From CAWBQO01 sp963790965 (lineage in GTDB: Bacteria > Bacteroidota > Rhodothermia > Rhodothermales > DASSAV01): DNA of 64,000 nt. The position numbers and the translations under genes were made by a program. A model generated the notes under the pieces. That model saw nothing but the letters and a program-made list of their open reading frames with translations, ran no database searches and was not told where the DNA came from. The DNA lies in the NCBI GenBank assembly GCA_963790965.1, contig CAWBQO010000006.1, forward strand, positions 930,001-994,000, given 5' to 3'. Positions 34,557 through 44,271 of the stretch are shown here, piece by piece; the first letter of the stretch is position 1; each line of letters opens with the position of its first letter.

Positions 34557-35186
34557 GTGAACCTGTCCCCGCTCGAAGTGCGCGTGCTGGCATCCCTCGT
34601 GGAGAAGGACCTCGCAACGCCGGAATACTACCCGCTCACGCTCAACGCGCTCGTGGCTGCCTGCAACCAGAAGAGCAACCGGGCACCGGTGGTGCAGTTC
34701 GGCCCTGATGAGGTCCATGAAGCGCTCTTCTCCCTGCAGAAGATGCACCTGGCCGGGGTGGTCTCCGGTGCCGGTAGTCGCGTCGAAAAGTACCGCCACG
34801 CGCTCACGGAAGCGCTGCGCCTCGCCCCGGACGCGCTCTCGATCCTCGCGGAGCTGATGCTTCGCGGCGCGCAGACGGCAGGCGAGCTGCGCGTGCGCGC
34901 TTCTCGAATGCACCCGTTCCCGACCGTCGAAACGGTTCAGGCCGTCCTCGCCTCCCTCGCTGGCGGCGGCGAGCCGCTGGTTATGGAGCTTCCGGTTCAA
35001 GCCGGGCGAAAAGAGAACCGGTTCGCGCATTTGCTTTCGGGAGAGCCGGACGTGGCGGAGGAGGTCGCCGTGATGCCGCTCATGACCAGCCATACGCAGG
35101 TGCTGGGAGAAGAGGTCGCCTCCTTGCGCGAGCGCGTCGAGGCGCTCGAGGAGGCGTTCACCGCATTTCGCGCTCAGTTCGAATAA
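34557..35186 (+). CDS. YceH-family (DUF480) protein
   Basis: The 209-residue protein matches YceH/DUF480: LSPLEVRVLASLVEKDLATP, EYYPLTLNALVAACNQKSNR, then winged-helix-like repeats LSILAELMLRGAQTAGELRV and PTVETVQAVLASLA, and a C-terminal coiled coil (LRERVEALEEAFTAFRAQ). The role in the cell is poorly defined. The GTG at 34557 (V-N-L-S-P-L-E) fits family N-termini; the longer open frame from 34494 adds residues without similarity. The asparaginase-like gene starts 24 bp after its stop. Confidence 0.87.
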   Translation: MNLSPLEVRVLASLVEKDLATPEYYPLTLNALVAACNQKSNRAPVVQFGPDEVHEALFSLQKMHLAGVVSGAGSRVEKYRHALTEALRLAPDALSILAELMLRGAQTAGELRVRASRMHPFPTVETVQAVLASLAGGGEPLVMELPVQAGRKENRFAHLLSGEPDVAEEVAVMPLMTSHTQVLGEEVASLRERVEALEEAFTAFRAQFE

Positions 35187-35210
35187 TCCCGCTTCGCGCT
35201 ACCCTGAACC

Positions 35211-35696
35211 ATGCTCATTCAGATCTTTTCCACAGGCGGCACCATCGACAAGGTGTACTTTGACGCCAAGGACGCCTACGCCGTCGGCGAGCCGCAGATC
35301 GTTTCGATCTTGCAGGATGCGGGCATAACCGCCGACTGGAAGCTCGACATCCTCTTCCGAAAAGACAGCCTCGAGATGACGGACGAGGACCGCGCACTCC
35401 TCGCCCGGAGCATCCGGGATGCCGAGGCCACGCGCATTCTCGTCACGCACGGCACCGACACGATGGTGCAGTCGGCGAAGCGGCTCGGGGAGGTCGAAGG
35501 CAAGACGATCGTGTTCGTCGGCTCGCTGACCCCGGCGAGGTTCAGGGTGAGCGATGCCGTGTTTAACATCGGCTTTGCCGTGGCGGCCGTGCAGACGCTC
35601 CCGCCCGGCGTTTACATTGCCATGAACGGCCGAGTGTTCGCTCCCGATAAAGTGCGCAAGAATCTGGAGTTAAACCGGTTCGAAGCGGTGCCGTAA
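35211..35696 (+). CDS. Short asparaginase/glutaminase-like protein (N-terminal domain only)
   Basis: The 161-residue protein contains the first domain of L-asparaginase. It shows the nucleophile region FSTGGTIDK with its threonine, the second catalytic threonine in VTHGTDTMVQSAKRL, and VFVGSLTPARFRVSDAVFNI. The C-terminal domain of full enzymes (about 150 more residues) is absent. Short stand-alone versions form a recognised branch and are not necessarily broken, but the substrate is uncertain. It probably shares a transcript with yceH. Confidence 0.8.
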   Translation: MLIQIFSTGGTIDKVYFDAKDAYAVGEPQIVSILQDAGITADWKLDILFRKDSLEMTDEDRALLARSIRDAEATRILVTHGTDTMVQSAKRLGEVEGKTIVFVGSLTPARFRVSDAVFNIGFAVAAVQTLPPGVYIAMNGRVFAPDKVRKNLELNRFEAVP

Positions 35697-35810
35697 AGTC
35701 CGCGTGCCGCTTCAGACGCGCCGCGCCGCGCCGATACTCAGTGAACAACTTTCGGCTCGGCCGACGGCGGAGGCCGGAGGCACACGGCAAGAACCTATTC
35801 AAGGCAGCTC

Positions 35811-36188
35811 ATGGGATGGATCAAGGAAACCATCATCGACCTTGTTATCACGGTCGTTATCGTTTACTACGCCGCGACGGGGGCTGTGTGGGCGCAGTGG
35901 GTGCTGTACATCTACACGCCCCTCCTGCTCGCGCTTAAGGCGCTTGCTGCAGGAAGCGGCGGCGTGCGGCAGATTGCAGCATCGCGCAGCAAGGGCGGCG
36001 TGCCCCCGTGGTTCTATCACGCGATCTATGCCGTCAGCCTCGGGGCGCTCGTTCTGGCACAGGCCTGGATGCTTGCTGTGGGCTGGCTACTAATCTGGGC
36101 ACTGTCCGCAGCAGCGCAGATGCGCGTGGCGGCATCGCCCGCGCCGAAGCCGAACGGCGCGCGCCGCCGTGGCCGGCAGGTGCGGTGA
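35811..36188 (+). CDS. Small membrane protein of unknown function
   Basis: The 125-residue protein has three predicted membrane segments (about residues 8-27, 29-46 and 67-100), with a basic loop between the second and third and a basic tail (NGARRRGRQVR) on the likely cytoplasmic side. I do not recognise the family. It ends 6 bp before the start of the TRAP-type binding protein and is co-directional, so the two may be expressed together. It is too short and different to be an obvious DctQ subunit. Confidence 0.6.
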   Translation: MGWIKETIIDLVITVVIVYYAATGAVWAQWVLYIYTPLLLALKALAAGSGGVRQIAASRSKGGVPPWFYHAIYAVSLGALVLAQAWMLAVGWLLIWALSAAAQMRVAASPAPKPNGARRRGRQVR

Positions 36189-36194
36189 ACGAGC

Positions 36195-37352
36195 ATGGAA
36201 CGACGTAGTTTTGTAAAGAAAGCGCTCGGAACGGCCGCTGCCGGCACGCTGCTGGCCGGCTGCTCGGGCAATGCAGGCGACCCCTACGGAAGTCCCGATG
36301 TGATCACGCGGCCAAGTATCCGGTGGCGGCTCGCGTCCTCCTTCCCGCCACTGCTCGACACGATCTTCGGCGCGGCGGAAGTCATGGCCGAACGCCTCGC
36401 CGCGCTCACCGACGGCCGCTTTCGCGTTCAGGTTTATCCGGCCGGCGAGATGTTGCCCTTCGACGCGGTGCTCAGCGCTGTCGGCAAGGGTACGGTGGAG
36501 ATGGGCCACGCGGTGTCCTTCTACTTCACCAGCGCCAACCCAGCCCTCGTCTTCGACGCCTGTGTGCCCTTTGGATTGACGGCGCGGCAGCACATGGCAT
36601 GGCTGGCCTATGGCGGCGGCATGGACCTGCTTCGGGAGATGTTCGCCGACTTCAACATTGTCAACTTTCCCGGCGGCAACACCGGCGTACAAATGGGCGG
36701 ATGGTTCAGGCGGGAAGTGGGGAGCCTGGCCGCGCTGCAGGGTTTGCGAATTCGGATGCCGGGCATGGGCGGCTCCGTGATGCAACAGCTCGGTGCCAAT
36801 GCCGTGACGCTCTCGGCCGGTGAGATCGTTCAGGCGCTGCGAACCGACGCCATTGATGCGGCTGAATGGATCGGCCCGTACGATGATGAGAAACTCGGCC
36901 TCCAAACGGTGGCTCGCAACTACTACCATCCGGGATGGTGGGAGCCGGGAAGCGCGATCACCTTCTACGTCAATCAAGACGCCTATAACACCTTGCCGGC
37001 CGGCTATAAAGAAGCCCTTGCCGCCGCCACGTCCGAGGCGGGTGCCCGAATGCTCACGCGCTACGATGCCCAGAACCCGGCAGCGCTGCAGCGGCTCATC
37101 CAGGCGGGTGTTCAACTGCGGCCCTTCCCCACCGACCTCATGCAAGCGGCCCAGAAGGCCACGGCCGCGCACCTCGCCGACGGCGACCGGGATGGTCTCT
37201 ACCGCCGCATCCATGCTTCTTATGGAAAGGCGGCTGATCTCATGCGCCCCTGGTTTGGAACGGCCGAGCAGTCCTACGCAAACTTCGTCTACGGCACCCC
37301 GCAGCCAGAAGCTGCTGCCACAGACACCGGCGACTGCTCTTTTCCGGGGTAA
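36195..37352 (+). CDS. TRAP-type C4-dicarboxylate-like solute-binding lipoprotein (DctP family)
   Basis: This 385-residue periplasmic solute-binding protein shows RWRLASSFPPLLDTIFGAAE, the DctP core ALTDGRFRVQVYPAGEMLPF, VSFYFTSANPALVFDACVPF, LRIRMPGMGGSVMQQLGANA and DAAEWIGPYDDEKLGLQ. Its N-terminus has a twin-arginine motif (ERRSFVKKALG) followed by a lipobox (LLAGC), so it looks like a Tat-exported lipoprotein. No DctQ or DctM permease genes adjoin it, apart from the small membrane protein upstream. The ligand is probably an organic anion, by family. Confidence 0.88.
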   Translation: MERRSFVKKALGTAAAGTLLAGCSGNAGDPYGSPDVITRPSIRWRLASSFPPLLDTIFGAAEVMAERLAALTDGRFRVQVYPAGEMLPFDAVLSAVGKGTVEMGHAVSFYFTSANPALVFDACVPFGLTARQHMAWLAYGGGMDLLREMFADFNIVNFPGGNTGVQMGGWFRREVGSLAALQGLRIRMPGMGGSVMQQLGANAVTLSAGEIVQALRTDAIDAAEWIGPYDDEKLGLQTVARNYYHPGWWEPGSAITFYVNQDAYNTLPAGYKEALAAATSEAGARMLTRYDAQNPAALQRLIQAGVQLRPFPTDLMQAAQKATAAHLADGDRDGLYRRIHASYGKAADLMRPWFGTAEQSYANFVYGTPQPEAAATDTGDCSFPG

Positions 37353-37360
37353 GAGAGGCG

Positions 37361-37750
37361 CTACGCCTGTGCCGACGGGACGAGTTCTCGTACGAGGCGC
37401 GTTAGCTCCTCCGGCATGAAGGGCTTGCCGAGGTGTTCCGTGAAGCCGGCCGAGAGGTATTCCAGCCGGTCGGCCGGAGAGGAGTGTCCGGTCATGGCCA
37501 CGAGCGGCGTGTCCGTGTAGGAAGGAAGCGTCCGAAGGGTCTTCATAGCTTCGGTGCCGCTCATGCCGGGCAGCGTGACGTCGAGCAAGACGAGATCAAA
37601 CGCCCGTTCCCGCGCCCTCGCAAGCGCGGATTCCGCATCGGCGAAAGCTTCCACTTCGTACTGCAGCGAAAGCACTTCTTCGATGAGCATCCGAATCATC
37701 TCGTTGTCCTCGACGAGCATGACGGCGCGTGCGTTTTCCTCAGCTTTCAT
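37361..37750 (-). CDS. Single-domain response regulator (CheY-like)
   Basis: The 129-residue receiver domain has acidic residues in VMLVEDNEMIR, the phospho-acceptor Asp57 in FDLVLLDVTLPGMSG, the conserved threonine in VAMTGHS and lysine in HLGKPFMPEEL. There is no output domain, so it acts by protein contact. The ATG at 37750 fits the domain; the frame extends upstream to 37837 without similarity. No histidine kinase gene is in the window. Confidence 0.87.
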   Translation of the reverse strand: MKAEENARAVMLVEDNEMIRMLIEEVLSLQYEVEAFADAESALARARERAFDLVLLDVTLPGMSGTEAMKTLRTLPSYTDTPLVAMTGHSSPADRLEYLSAGFTEHLGKPFMPEELTRLVRELVPSAQA

Positions 37751-37833
37751 GGCACTGCATCTTATTGCGAGCATCTGAAACGTTCGTTCAAGATAGGCAA
37801 CTTCAGGGCGAATCCCGCCGCCCTCTTCAACGC

Positions 37834-38202
37834 TCAACGGGCGGCCGGGTCGCGGTGCCGCACTTGCCGCCAGTGGTACAGGTACACGGGCGCGGCGATC
37901 AGCAGGAGTGCAATGTTGCCAAACAGGCTTCGCACCGCGCGCCGGCGCTCCCGGTTCTCTTCACGAGCCTGCTCCGCGTCCACGCGCTTTTCCAGGTCCG
38001 CCCGCGAAAGGCGCAGCGTGTCGCCGGGCGCGCGTCCGGCGTTCAGGCGCGCATCCATTTCTTCGACCGTCGTCATGCTGTATGATACCGGATATAACAG
38101 GTCCATGACGGAGTAGACGATCTGCACCGCGCCAATGATGACCATGAGCAGTGTGGCGAAGCAGACAACGTAAAAGTAGAGGCTGCGAATTTCGAAAGCC
38201 AT
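37834..38202 (-). CDS. Small two-helix membrane protein
   Basis: Starting at the ATG at 38202 the 122-residue product begins FEIRSLYFYVVCFATLLMVI, with one membrane segment at about 8-35, a charged middle (LSRADLEKRVDAEQ, ENRERRRAVRSLF) and a second segment at about 93-112, followed by a basic tail. The N-terminal part resembles DUF5671-like membrane proteins. The function is unknown. It precedes the response regulator on the same strand. Confidence 0.6.
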   Translation of the reverse strand: MAFEIRSLYFYVVCFATLLMVIIGAVQIVYSVMDLLYPVSYSMTTVEEMDARLNAGRAPGDTLRLSRADLEKRVDAEQAREENRERRRAVRSLFGNIALLLIAAPVYLYHWRQVRHRDPAAR

Positions 38203-38446
38203 GAGAGCGTGCCGATGCGGCAATGATTCTGGGAACGAGCCGTGTAAAGATACCGACGAAGAAGCTCGGAGCGGCACCTTCTGTGCGAATTTGCTTTGAG
38301 CTTCTGCGTCTACGAAGGTCAGGCCGTATTTTGACCCGCTCCTGCCGGTGCCCGGCCGTCACTGATGGTCCATTGCCCCGCGCTCGCCGCGTTGCAGAGG
38401 CGGCACCCGTCAAGCTACACCCCAGACGCCACACTCGACCTTCGAT

Positions 38447-39097
38447 ATGCCCTCTCCCGATTCTCTACCATCAAAAAAGTACGTCTCTATCGCCGGCAAT
38501 ATAGGGGCCGGCAAAAGCTCCCTTACCAAGATCCTCAGCGACTACTTCAAGTGGGAAGCCTTTTTCGAGCGCGTCGACGACAACCCGTATCTATCCGACT
38601 TTTATGAGGATATGCGCCGGTGGTCATTCAACCTTCAGGTGTTCTTCCTCTCCAGCCGGTTCAAGCACCAGCGCGATATCGAGGCGACGCCGCACTCCAT
38701 CGTGCAGGACCGCTCGATCTACGAGGACGCGGAGATCTTCGCCAGAAACCTGTTCGAAATGGGCCTCATGGCCGACCGCGACTACGAGAACTACACGGAT
38801 CTCTTCGCGCTCATGACCTCTTACCTGCGTCCGCCGGACCTGCTCGTTTATCTGCGCGCGTCCGTGCCGACGCTCGTGGGCCATATCCAACTGCGGGGGC
38901 GCGCGTACGAGTCGTCGATCCGCATCGAGTACCTCGAGCGGCTGAATGCGCTCTACACGGACTGGGTGGCTCGCTACACGCTCGGCCCAAAGATCATCAT
39001 CGACGTGGACGAGATGGACTTCGTCAGCAATGTCGAGCATCAGCAAAGTGTTATTGCGCAGGTTGACAGCCGCCTCTACGGCCTCTTTCCCGACTGA
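38447..39097 (+). CDS. Deoxynucleoside kinase
   Basis: The 216-residue kinase has the P-loop GNIGAGKSS (residues 17-25), WSFNLQVFFLSSRF, the DRS motif within VQDRSIYEDAEIFARNL, and the lid-type SSIRIEYLERLNALYTDW. It belongs to the deoxyadenosine/deoxyguanosine kinase family that salvages deoxynucleosides. Specificity cannot be read. It stands alone on the plus strand just before a large outer-membrane protein. Confidence 0.92.
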   Translation: MPSPDSLPSKKYVSIAGNIGAGKSSLTKILSDYFKWEAFFERVDDNPYLSDFYEDMRRWSFNLQVFFLSSRFKHQRDIEATPHSIVQDRSIYEDAEIFARNLFEMGLMADRDYENYTDLFALMTSYLRPPDLLVYLRASVPTLVGHIQLRGRAYESSIRIEYLERLNALYTDWVARYTLGPKIIIDVDEMDFVSNVEHQQSVIAQVDSRLYGLFPD

Positions 39098-39129
39098 GCG
39101 CAAGGCGCGTCGCAGCCTTTCCGAACCTC

Positions 39130-41190
39130 ATGCACCTGCCCTTGCTTTTGAATACGGCCAAGGCTTTGACCGTTCGTGGTTCGCGGAGGGCGGCGCTGCT
39201 ACTGCTGGCGGTGCTGCTAATGCCTTATGCGGCGGCAACGGCGCAGGTACTTCCGGACTCCACGCGCGCGCCGTCGGATTCTACCTTTGCGAGGACGGAT
39301 TCAACGGGAATGCTGATGGACAATGTCCGGAGCGCCTTCGGACCGTCCTCGCCGCCGCGCGCGCCGGAAGCGCCGCCGAGGGCGTTTCCCGATGAGGTGC
39401 GCGGCCGGGTCGTCGCCGCTGTATTGCCGATTCGCTCCAATGCGCTCGACGCCACTGCGCTGCTTGCGCAGCTTCCGGCGTCGTTCGTCTACCGGTTCGA
39501 TACGCCGGGGTGGCCGGACGGGTGGAGTCCATACGGGCTGAATCCGAACCGCGTGGCTCTTTCTGTCGGCTCGCTGCCCTTCGATGATCTGCTGACGGGC
39601 CGGCCGCGCTTTGACCTGCTGCCGCTGGACTTTCTGGACACGCTCCGGGTGGACGGTGCGGCCGGTGACGGGGCGCTCCTGGTGCAAACGGCGCTCAGGC
39701 CGTTTGCCGTCACGGAGCCGCTGACCGAGATTCGCTACCGTTCGGGCGACGACGCGCTGCAGGCGATTGCCGTGTCGCACGCGCAGGCGCGGCGCGTACG
39801 GTTCTTCGGTGTGCCGGCGTCGCTGAACCTGCTGGCCGGATATATCGGCCGCGCCTCCGAAGGGGAGTACCCGGGGAGCCGGCTCCGGCGCGAGCGACGC
39901 CTGCTCTTTCGCGCCCGCTACGCCCGCCCCTTGTGGACACTCGAACTCATGAACCTCCACAACCGGCGCTATATCGGCGCGCAGGGCGGCGTCACGAGTT
40001 TCGATCCATACGACCGGTTCGAGGCGGTGGTCGCCAGCGATGCGGCAAGGCGGCGCACCATCCGGAACGACTTGCAAGCGACCCTTCGCGCCGATCTCAT
40101 GGGAGCGCCCGCAAGCCTCTCCGTGTACTGGACGTCGCAGGTGCAGCGGTATACCAGTGGTGGAGGCCTTCTTTCGCGCTCGGACACGCTGCGGCGAGAG
40201 GCCGACCGGCTCGGTTTTGCGGCAGCGCGCCCGGTATCGCTGTGGGGCAGGGGAGCCTTGCTGGAAGTGGGGGGATGGCGCACCGGCAGCAAAGTCGGCT
40301 CGGATGCAGCGCGGCTGTTCGCCTCCGCTCGGGACACGCTGCGCCTGCTCGGTGCGGCCGGACCGGCCCAGGTCGGCATTCATTGGGCCGACCAGGGGGT
40401 TTACCCGTCGGCTTCACTGCTTCTACGGAAGCCGTTCGACAAGTCCGTCGCCGAAATCGAGGCGAGCTTCACGGGCGTCCCGCCCAGCGCGTTCGTGGAG
40501 AACGGCTTCGGAAGGTTCGTGAAGCCCGCCCCCGACGCCGGTATCGGGCGCGAGGCCCTCCTCCGGCTCCAGGCCTCCCGTACGGCCGGGCCATTTACGT
40601 TAACGGTCGGCGGCTTTGCGCAGCACACCTCCGGCGGCACCGACGTGTTCGTGACCTCCGTCGATACGGCGCGCGTAGTGGCAGAGATCAACGCGCAAAC
40701 CCGCTACGGGGCGTACTCCGTGGTCACCTGGCGAGAGGCGGCGCGGCGCGGCTTCTACGCCCGCCTCGACGGCACGACCTCCCGAACAGGATCGTCCAAC
40801 ACCATGTTTCAAGAGCGCCTCGCGCGCGCCGTCCCGTCGGTATTCGGCTCCGCACGGGCGGGCGTGCGCTTTGTCATCTTTCAGGGCGACCTTGTGGTAG
40901 ACGGATACGCCCTCGGGCGCGGATGGGGTGCCTTCGGGGGGCGGACGCTCAACCCGGCCACGGGGCTGCTGGCCGTTCGCAGCCTTGGAGCGACGGAGGT
41001 CCCCGCTTATGGCACGCTCGACCTCGGTGCCGAAGCCCGCGTGCGCACGGCGACCTTCTTCTTGACATGGGAGAACGTGCTAGCTTCCTCAACCGGCGGC
41101 GGACTCTACCGGGGCGTCACGGTCGTTCCGATCTATCCTCTTCCAGAGCGCCGATTCCGTTTTGGCGTGTACTGGCCCATTCTCGGGTAG
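39130..41190 (+). CDS. Large outer-membrane protein, TonB-receptor-like without recognisable CarboxypepD domain
   Basis: The 686-residue product has a late signal peptide (AALLLLAVLLMPYAAATAQ) after a basic lead, a low-complexity Pro/Ser segment, a plug-like region (residues about 95-200: DLLTGRPRFDLLPLDFLDTL, RVDGAAGDGALLVQT) and a long series of beta strands to the end (LLFRARYARPLWTLELMNLH, RRFRFGVYWPILG). The architecture resembles divergent TonB-dependent-receptor-like proteins of this lineage. No ligand can be inferred. An alternative is a non-TonB porin. Confidence 0.6.
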   Translation: MHLPLLLNTAKALTVRGSRRAALLLLAVLLMPYAAATAQVLPDSTRAPSDSTFARTDSTGMLMDNVRSAFGPSSPPRAPEAPPRAFPDEVRGRVVAAVLPIRSNALDATALLAQLPASFVYRFDTPGWPDGWSPYGLNPNRVALSVGSLPFDDLLTGRPRFDLLPLDFLDTLRVDGAAGDGALLVQTALRPFAVTEPLTEIRYRSGDDALQAIAVSHAQARRVRFFGVPASLNLLAGYIGRASEGEYPGSRLRRERRLLFRARYARPLWTLELMNLHNRRYIGAQGGVTSFDPYDRFEAVVASDAARRRTIRNDLQATLRADLMGAPASLSVYWTSQVQRYTSGGGLLSRSDTLRREADRLGFAAARPVSLWGRGALLEVGGWRTGSKVGSDAARLFASARDTLRLLGAAGPAQVGIHWADQGVYPSASLLLRKPFDKSVAEIEASFTGVPPSAFVENGFGRFVKPAPDAGIGREALLRLQASRTAGPFTLTVGGFAQHTSGGTDVFVTSVDTARVVAEINAQTRYGAYSVVTWREAARRGFYARLDGTTSRTGSSNTMFQERLARAVPSVFGSARAGVRFVIFQGDLVVDGYALGRGWGAFGGRTLNPATGLLAVRSLGATEVPAYGTLDLGAEARVRTATFFLTWENVLASSTGGGLYRGVTVVPIYPLPERRFRFGVYWPILG

Positions 41191-44100
41191 TCACCCCGTC
41201 GCGGCTGGTGGTCCGGCGAGTTTTGCGTTCATTTGCGCCCGTCGCTGCTTCGGGTCGCCGCAGATCGCCAGGAAGTCGCAGTATTTGCAGACATCCTCCG
41301 AGGGTTTGGGAGGAAACAGCCCGGCCGCGGCCTCCTTTAGCGGTCCTTCGAGAACACCAATGATAGACCCGACATCCGCAGGCGGACGATCGACGCGGAG
41401 GCCGTAGTCCACTTCGTTGAGAAAGTAGTAACCCGAGAGGCTCACAGGCTCCCCGGTCATCTCCCTCAGGGCGTGCGCATAGAGCGCCCATTGAAGCTTG
41501 CCGTCGGAAAGCCAGTCTTTTTGCCCGAAATACCTGTACTGACCGGTTTTATAATCGACGATGGCAAGCGAGCCGTCCGGCAGGCGATCCACGCGGTCGA
41601 TTCGCCCGCGCAGCTTGAGCGTCAGCGACTCGCCGAGGCGCACGTTGACGGGGTGCCTGCGCCCGGGCGGCTCCGCGCTGTCCATGCCAAAGAGGAGTTC
41701 GAAGTAGGTGGGCGTTCTATCGGCGGCCGCTTTGGCCTCTGCGCGCAAGAACAGGTCAATAAGGCTCTGAAGCCGGCGCTCGACGGCGCGCTCGGCCGAA
41801 GAGCCGGACGAACCGGCCACACTCCGGTGTTCGGCAAGCACTTCGGCCAGAATCCCGTAAAGTTCATCGCGGTGGCGCGCCGCGTCCACGCGATCGCCTC
41901 GCTCCGAAAGGCCGCGCATAAAGCGTTCGAGAAGCGCGTGGACCGTGCTGCCAAACTCCATCGGGTCCATCCACTGTCGTTCCTCGTCTTCCTCCGTTTC
42001 CGCCGGCTTCTGGAGCCTCAGCACCCGGTCGAGAAAATACCTGTACGTGCAAGCAACCAGCAGCTCCAGACCGGAGGCGGAAACGGCCCGGTCGCTGATA
42101 TGGAACGAAGCATGCGTCCTTCCGAGCACGCCGTCATAGCCAGTCAGGTCGGTACTGGCGCGGGCGGACTCGGCAAGCAGCCCGTGACGCAACGACGGAT
42201 ATAGGTCGAGCAGCGCGTCGCGAATGGCGGGATCGCCGCGCCGAAGGAGCGCTTCCTCGGTGCGGTCAAGGAGGCTCGCCGTCCATCCCGCGGCGCCGAC
42301 ACTGACGGGCGGGAGAAGGGAGGCGACGGTCTCATTCCGCTCGGCCCGGAGCTGCGCCCGCAGGAAAAGGGCGGACGGGTAGAGGGGCCGGTCGGCGGAA
42401 AGGTCTCGCGAATTCGAAAGCAGGACGGCCGTTCCCGTCGTCATCGAGAGGAGCCGAACGAGGTGCCAGTTCGCCTCTGACGGACCTTCGCCGAGCGTCC
42501 CCAGTTCGCCCGAGAGACTGCCGCGCTGCAGGTCCGGCAGGAGTGCATCCTGGATGCCCGCGCCGGGAAAAGAGGCGCTGTCCATCCCAACGACGAACAC
42601 GTACGGCCGTCCCGTATAGCCCGCCGCGTGAAGCGGGGCAACGCTCAGGTGGCCGGCCCTCGGGCCGGACGCCGCCACGTTGTGCGCGTCCAGAATGGCC
42701 GTGAACCGGCTCAGGAGCGATGCCCGCGGCCACTCGCCCTGGACGGATTCGCCAAGAAGCCGGAACCGGGCGACCAGCGCCTCCGCCGCTTCTTTGTCCA
42801 GGTCTTTGCCCTGCGGGTCCCCCGGACGCACCTCGCGGGAGCGAATGGCGTACCGGTCCAGGAACTGAATCGAACTCTCTACGAACGAGGCAACCGACGC
42901 GGACGATTCGGCAGGCACCAGCGTAAGGAGCCGCTGCATCGCCTGGCGCAGCGCCTCGATGCTACTGATCTGCTTTTGCAAGTCCGCGTCTCGACCGCTG
43001 CCGTATTTCCCAAGTTCATTGTGCGCCGCGTCGCGCAGCCGCCCGAGCATCTGATCGTAAGCAGCGCGGCCGCGACCCACCCGCGCCGAGCGGAGCAGCG
43101 TCACGGCATCCGGCGCGGCAATCTGCCGGCCGAGGTTCACCGTTCCCGAAGCCAGCATCACCACGAGCGCTTCCGGGTCCAGTCCCGTGGCAATCCAGTT
43201 ATAGAAGTGCCGAAGCGCCTGTCCGGGTCTGGTCACGTCCACCGGCAGCCCGCCTGTAAACGTCACGGGCACGTCGTAGCGGGAGAGCACGGCATAGATC
43301 GACGTGAGGTAAGGTCGCGCCGAGGTATAGGCCAGTTCAACCTTGTCCAGCGGAATGCCCTCCGCCTTGATGCGCCGCAGCACGTGCCGTATCTCGGCGG
43401 AGCGCCCCATCACGGAGGCCGTTTCCAGACTGCCGGAGGAAGGGCCGTCCGGTTCCCACAACAAGCCGCCCGGTCCGACGGGGGCGGGGACGTCCGGCGT
43501 CTCAACCGGTGGCACGTGTGCAAAGCGCCTGGCAATGGAGAGCTTTGGGGCCTGTAGCGATCCGGCGGGCCGTCCGATGCGATGGAGTCCGCCGCCGAGC
43601 GCAGCGAGCCGTTCGACGAACTGCAGGGCAAGGCCGGGCAGGCTCACTTCATCGAAGGCTGCGTAGAGGGATTGTTCGAAGAGGGAGGGCGCGTCATTGG
43701 CGAGGGAAAGCGCCTTTTCGTAAAGGATGGCGTCGTCGTAAAGGAGGTTATCGCGGCAGTAGCGATCCAGGGATGCCGAAATCTCCGCGAGCAGCGATGC
43801 CCGCCCTTCTTCATCCGCCTCCGCGAGCAGCGCGGCCGGGCTGATGTGCGCGACGCGAAGTTGCGGGACGAGCCGCCCCACGGCGTCCGCAAGCGTCTCG
43901 ACCGGCAGCGGCCCCGCATACTGACGGAGCGCTTCTTCGATGACGAAAGAAGCGGCATCGTCCGTCAGCGGACGCCAACCTTCCGCTTGCAGGCGCGGCC
44001 CGGCAATGCGCAGCGCCCAGTCCGAAGGCGTTGTCAGGTGCAGGTTCAACCACTTTGCGCCCGAGAGCGCCAGGGCCGTGCCCACGTTCTGCCCGATCTG

Positions 44101-44193
44101 GCGTGTGGGCACAAAGACGACTTTGCGGCGAACCTGTTGGCTCCGGCAGATGGCGTCGATCTGGAGCAGGTTATAAGGGAGAACGCACTTCAC
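41191..44193 (-). CDS. AddB-like helicase-nuclease subunit with PD-(D/E)XK nuclease domain
   Basis: The 1000-residue protein has a degenerate UvrD-like helicase part (residues about 20-620, with KVVFVPTRQIGQNVG, FVVGMDSASFPGAGIQ and VLLSNSRDLSADRPLYPSAL) and a C-terminal PD-(D/E)XK nuclease. The nuclease has GRIDRVD (Asp866, Asp869) and AIVDYKTG (Asp880, Lys882). Four cysteines, Cys715, Cys969, Cys972 and Cys978, match the iron-staple of AddB nucleases. It starts with GTG at 44193. No AddA partner gene adjoins; the gene upstream encodes a GAF protein. Double-strand break processing is the likely role. Confidence 0.85.
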   Translation of the reverse strand: MKCVLPYNLLQIDAICRSQQVRRKVVFVPTRQIGQNVGTALALSGAKWLNLHLTTPSDWALRIAGPRLQAEGWRPLTDDAASFVIEEALRQYAGPLPVETLADAVGRLVPQLRVAHISPAALLAEADEEGRASLLAEISASLDRYCRDNLLYDDAILYEKALSLANDAPSLFEQSLYAAFDEVSLPGLALQFVERLAALGGGLHRIGRPAGSLQAPKLSIARRFAHVPPVETPDVPAPVGPGGLLWEPDGPSSGSLETASVMGRSAEIRHVLRRIKAEGIPLDKVELAYTSARPYLTSIYAVLSRYDVPVTFTGGLPVDVTRPGQALRHFYNWIATGLDPEALVVMLASGTVNLGRQIAAPDAVTLLRSARVGRGRAAYDQMLGRLRDAAHNELGKYGSGRDADLQKQISSIEALRQAMQRLLTLVPAESSASVASFVESSIQFLDRYAIRSREVRPGDPQGKDLDKEAAEALVARFRLLGESVQGEWPRASLLSRFTAILDAHNVAASGPRAGHLSVAPLHAAGYTGRPYVFVVGMDSASFPGAGIQDALLPDLQRGSLSGELGTLGEGPSEANWHLVRLLSMTTGTAVLLSNSRDLSADRPLYPSALFLRAQLRAERNETVASLLPPVSVGAAGWTASLLDRTEEALLRRGDPAIRDALLDLYPSLRHGLLAESARASTDLTGYDGVLGRTHASFHISDRAVSASGLELLVACTYRYFLDRVLRLQKPAETEEDEERQWMDPMEFGSTVHALLERFMRGLSERGDRVDAARHRDELYGILAEVLAEHRSVAGSSGSSAERAVERRLQSLIDLFLRAEAKAAADRTPTYFELLFGMDSAEPPGRRHPVNVRLGESLTLKLRGRIDRVDRLPDGSLAIVDYKTGQYRYFGQKDWLSDGKLQWALYAHALREMTGEPVSLSGYYFLNEVDYGLRVDRPPADVGSIIGVLEGPLKEAAAGLFPPKPSEDVCKYCDFLAICGDPKQRRAQMNAKLAGPPAATG

Positions 44194-44271
44194 GGGTACT
44201 TACCGGCAGAGGAGTAGAGAGGGCCGGGGCAAGATACGTCGTTCTACAACCAATCGGCACCGGGAATGCGT

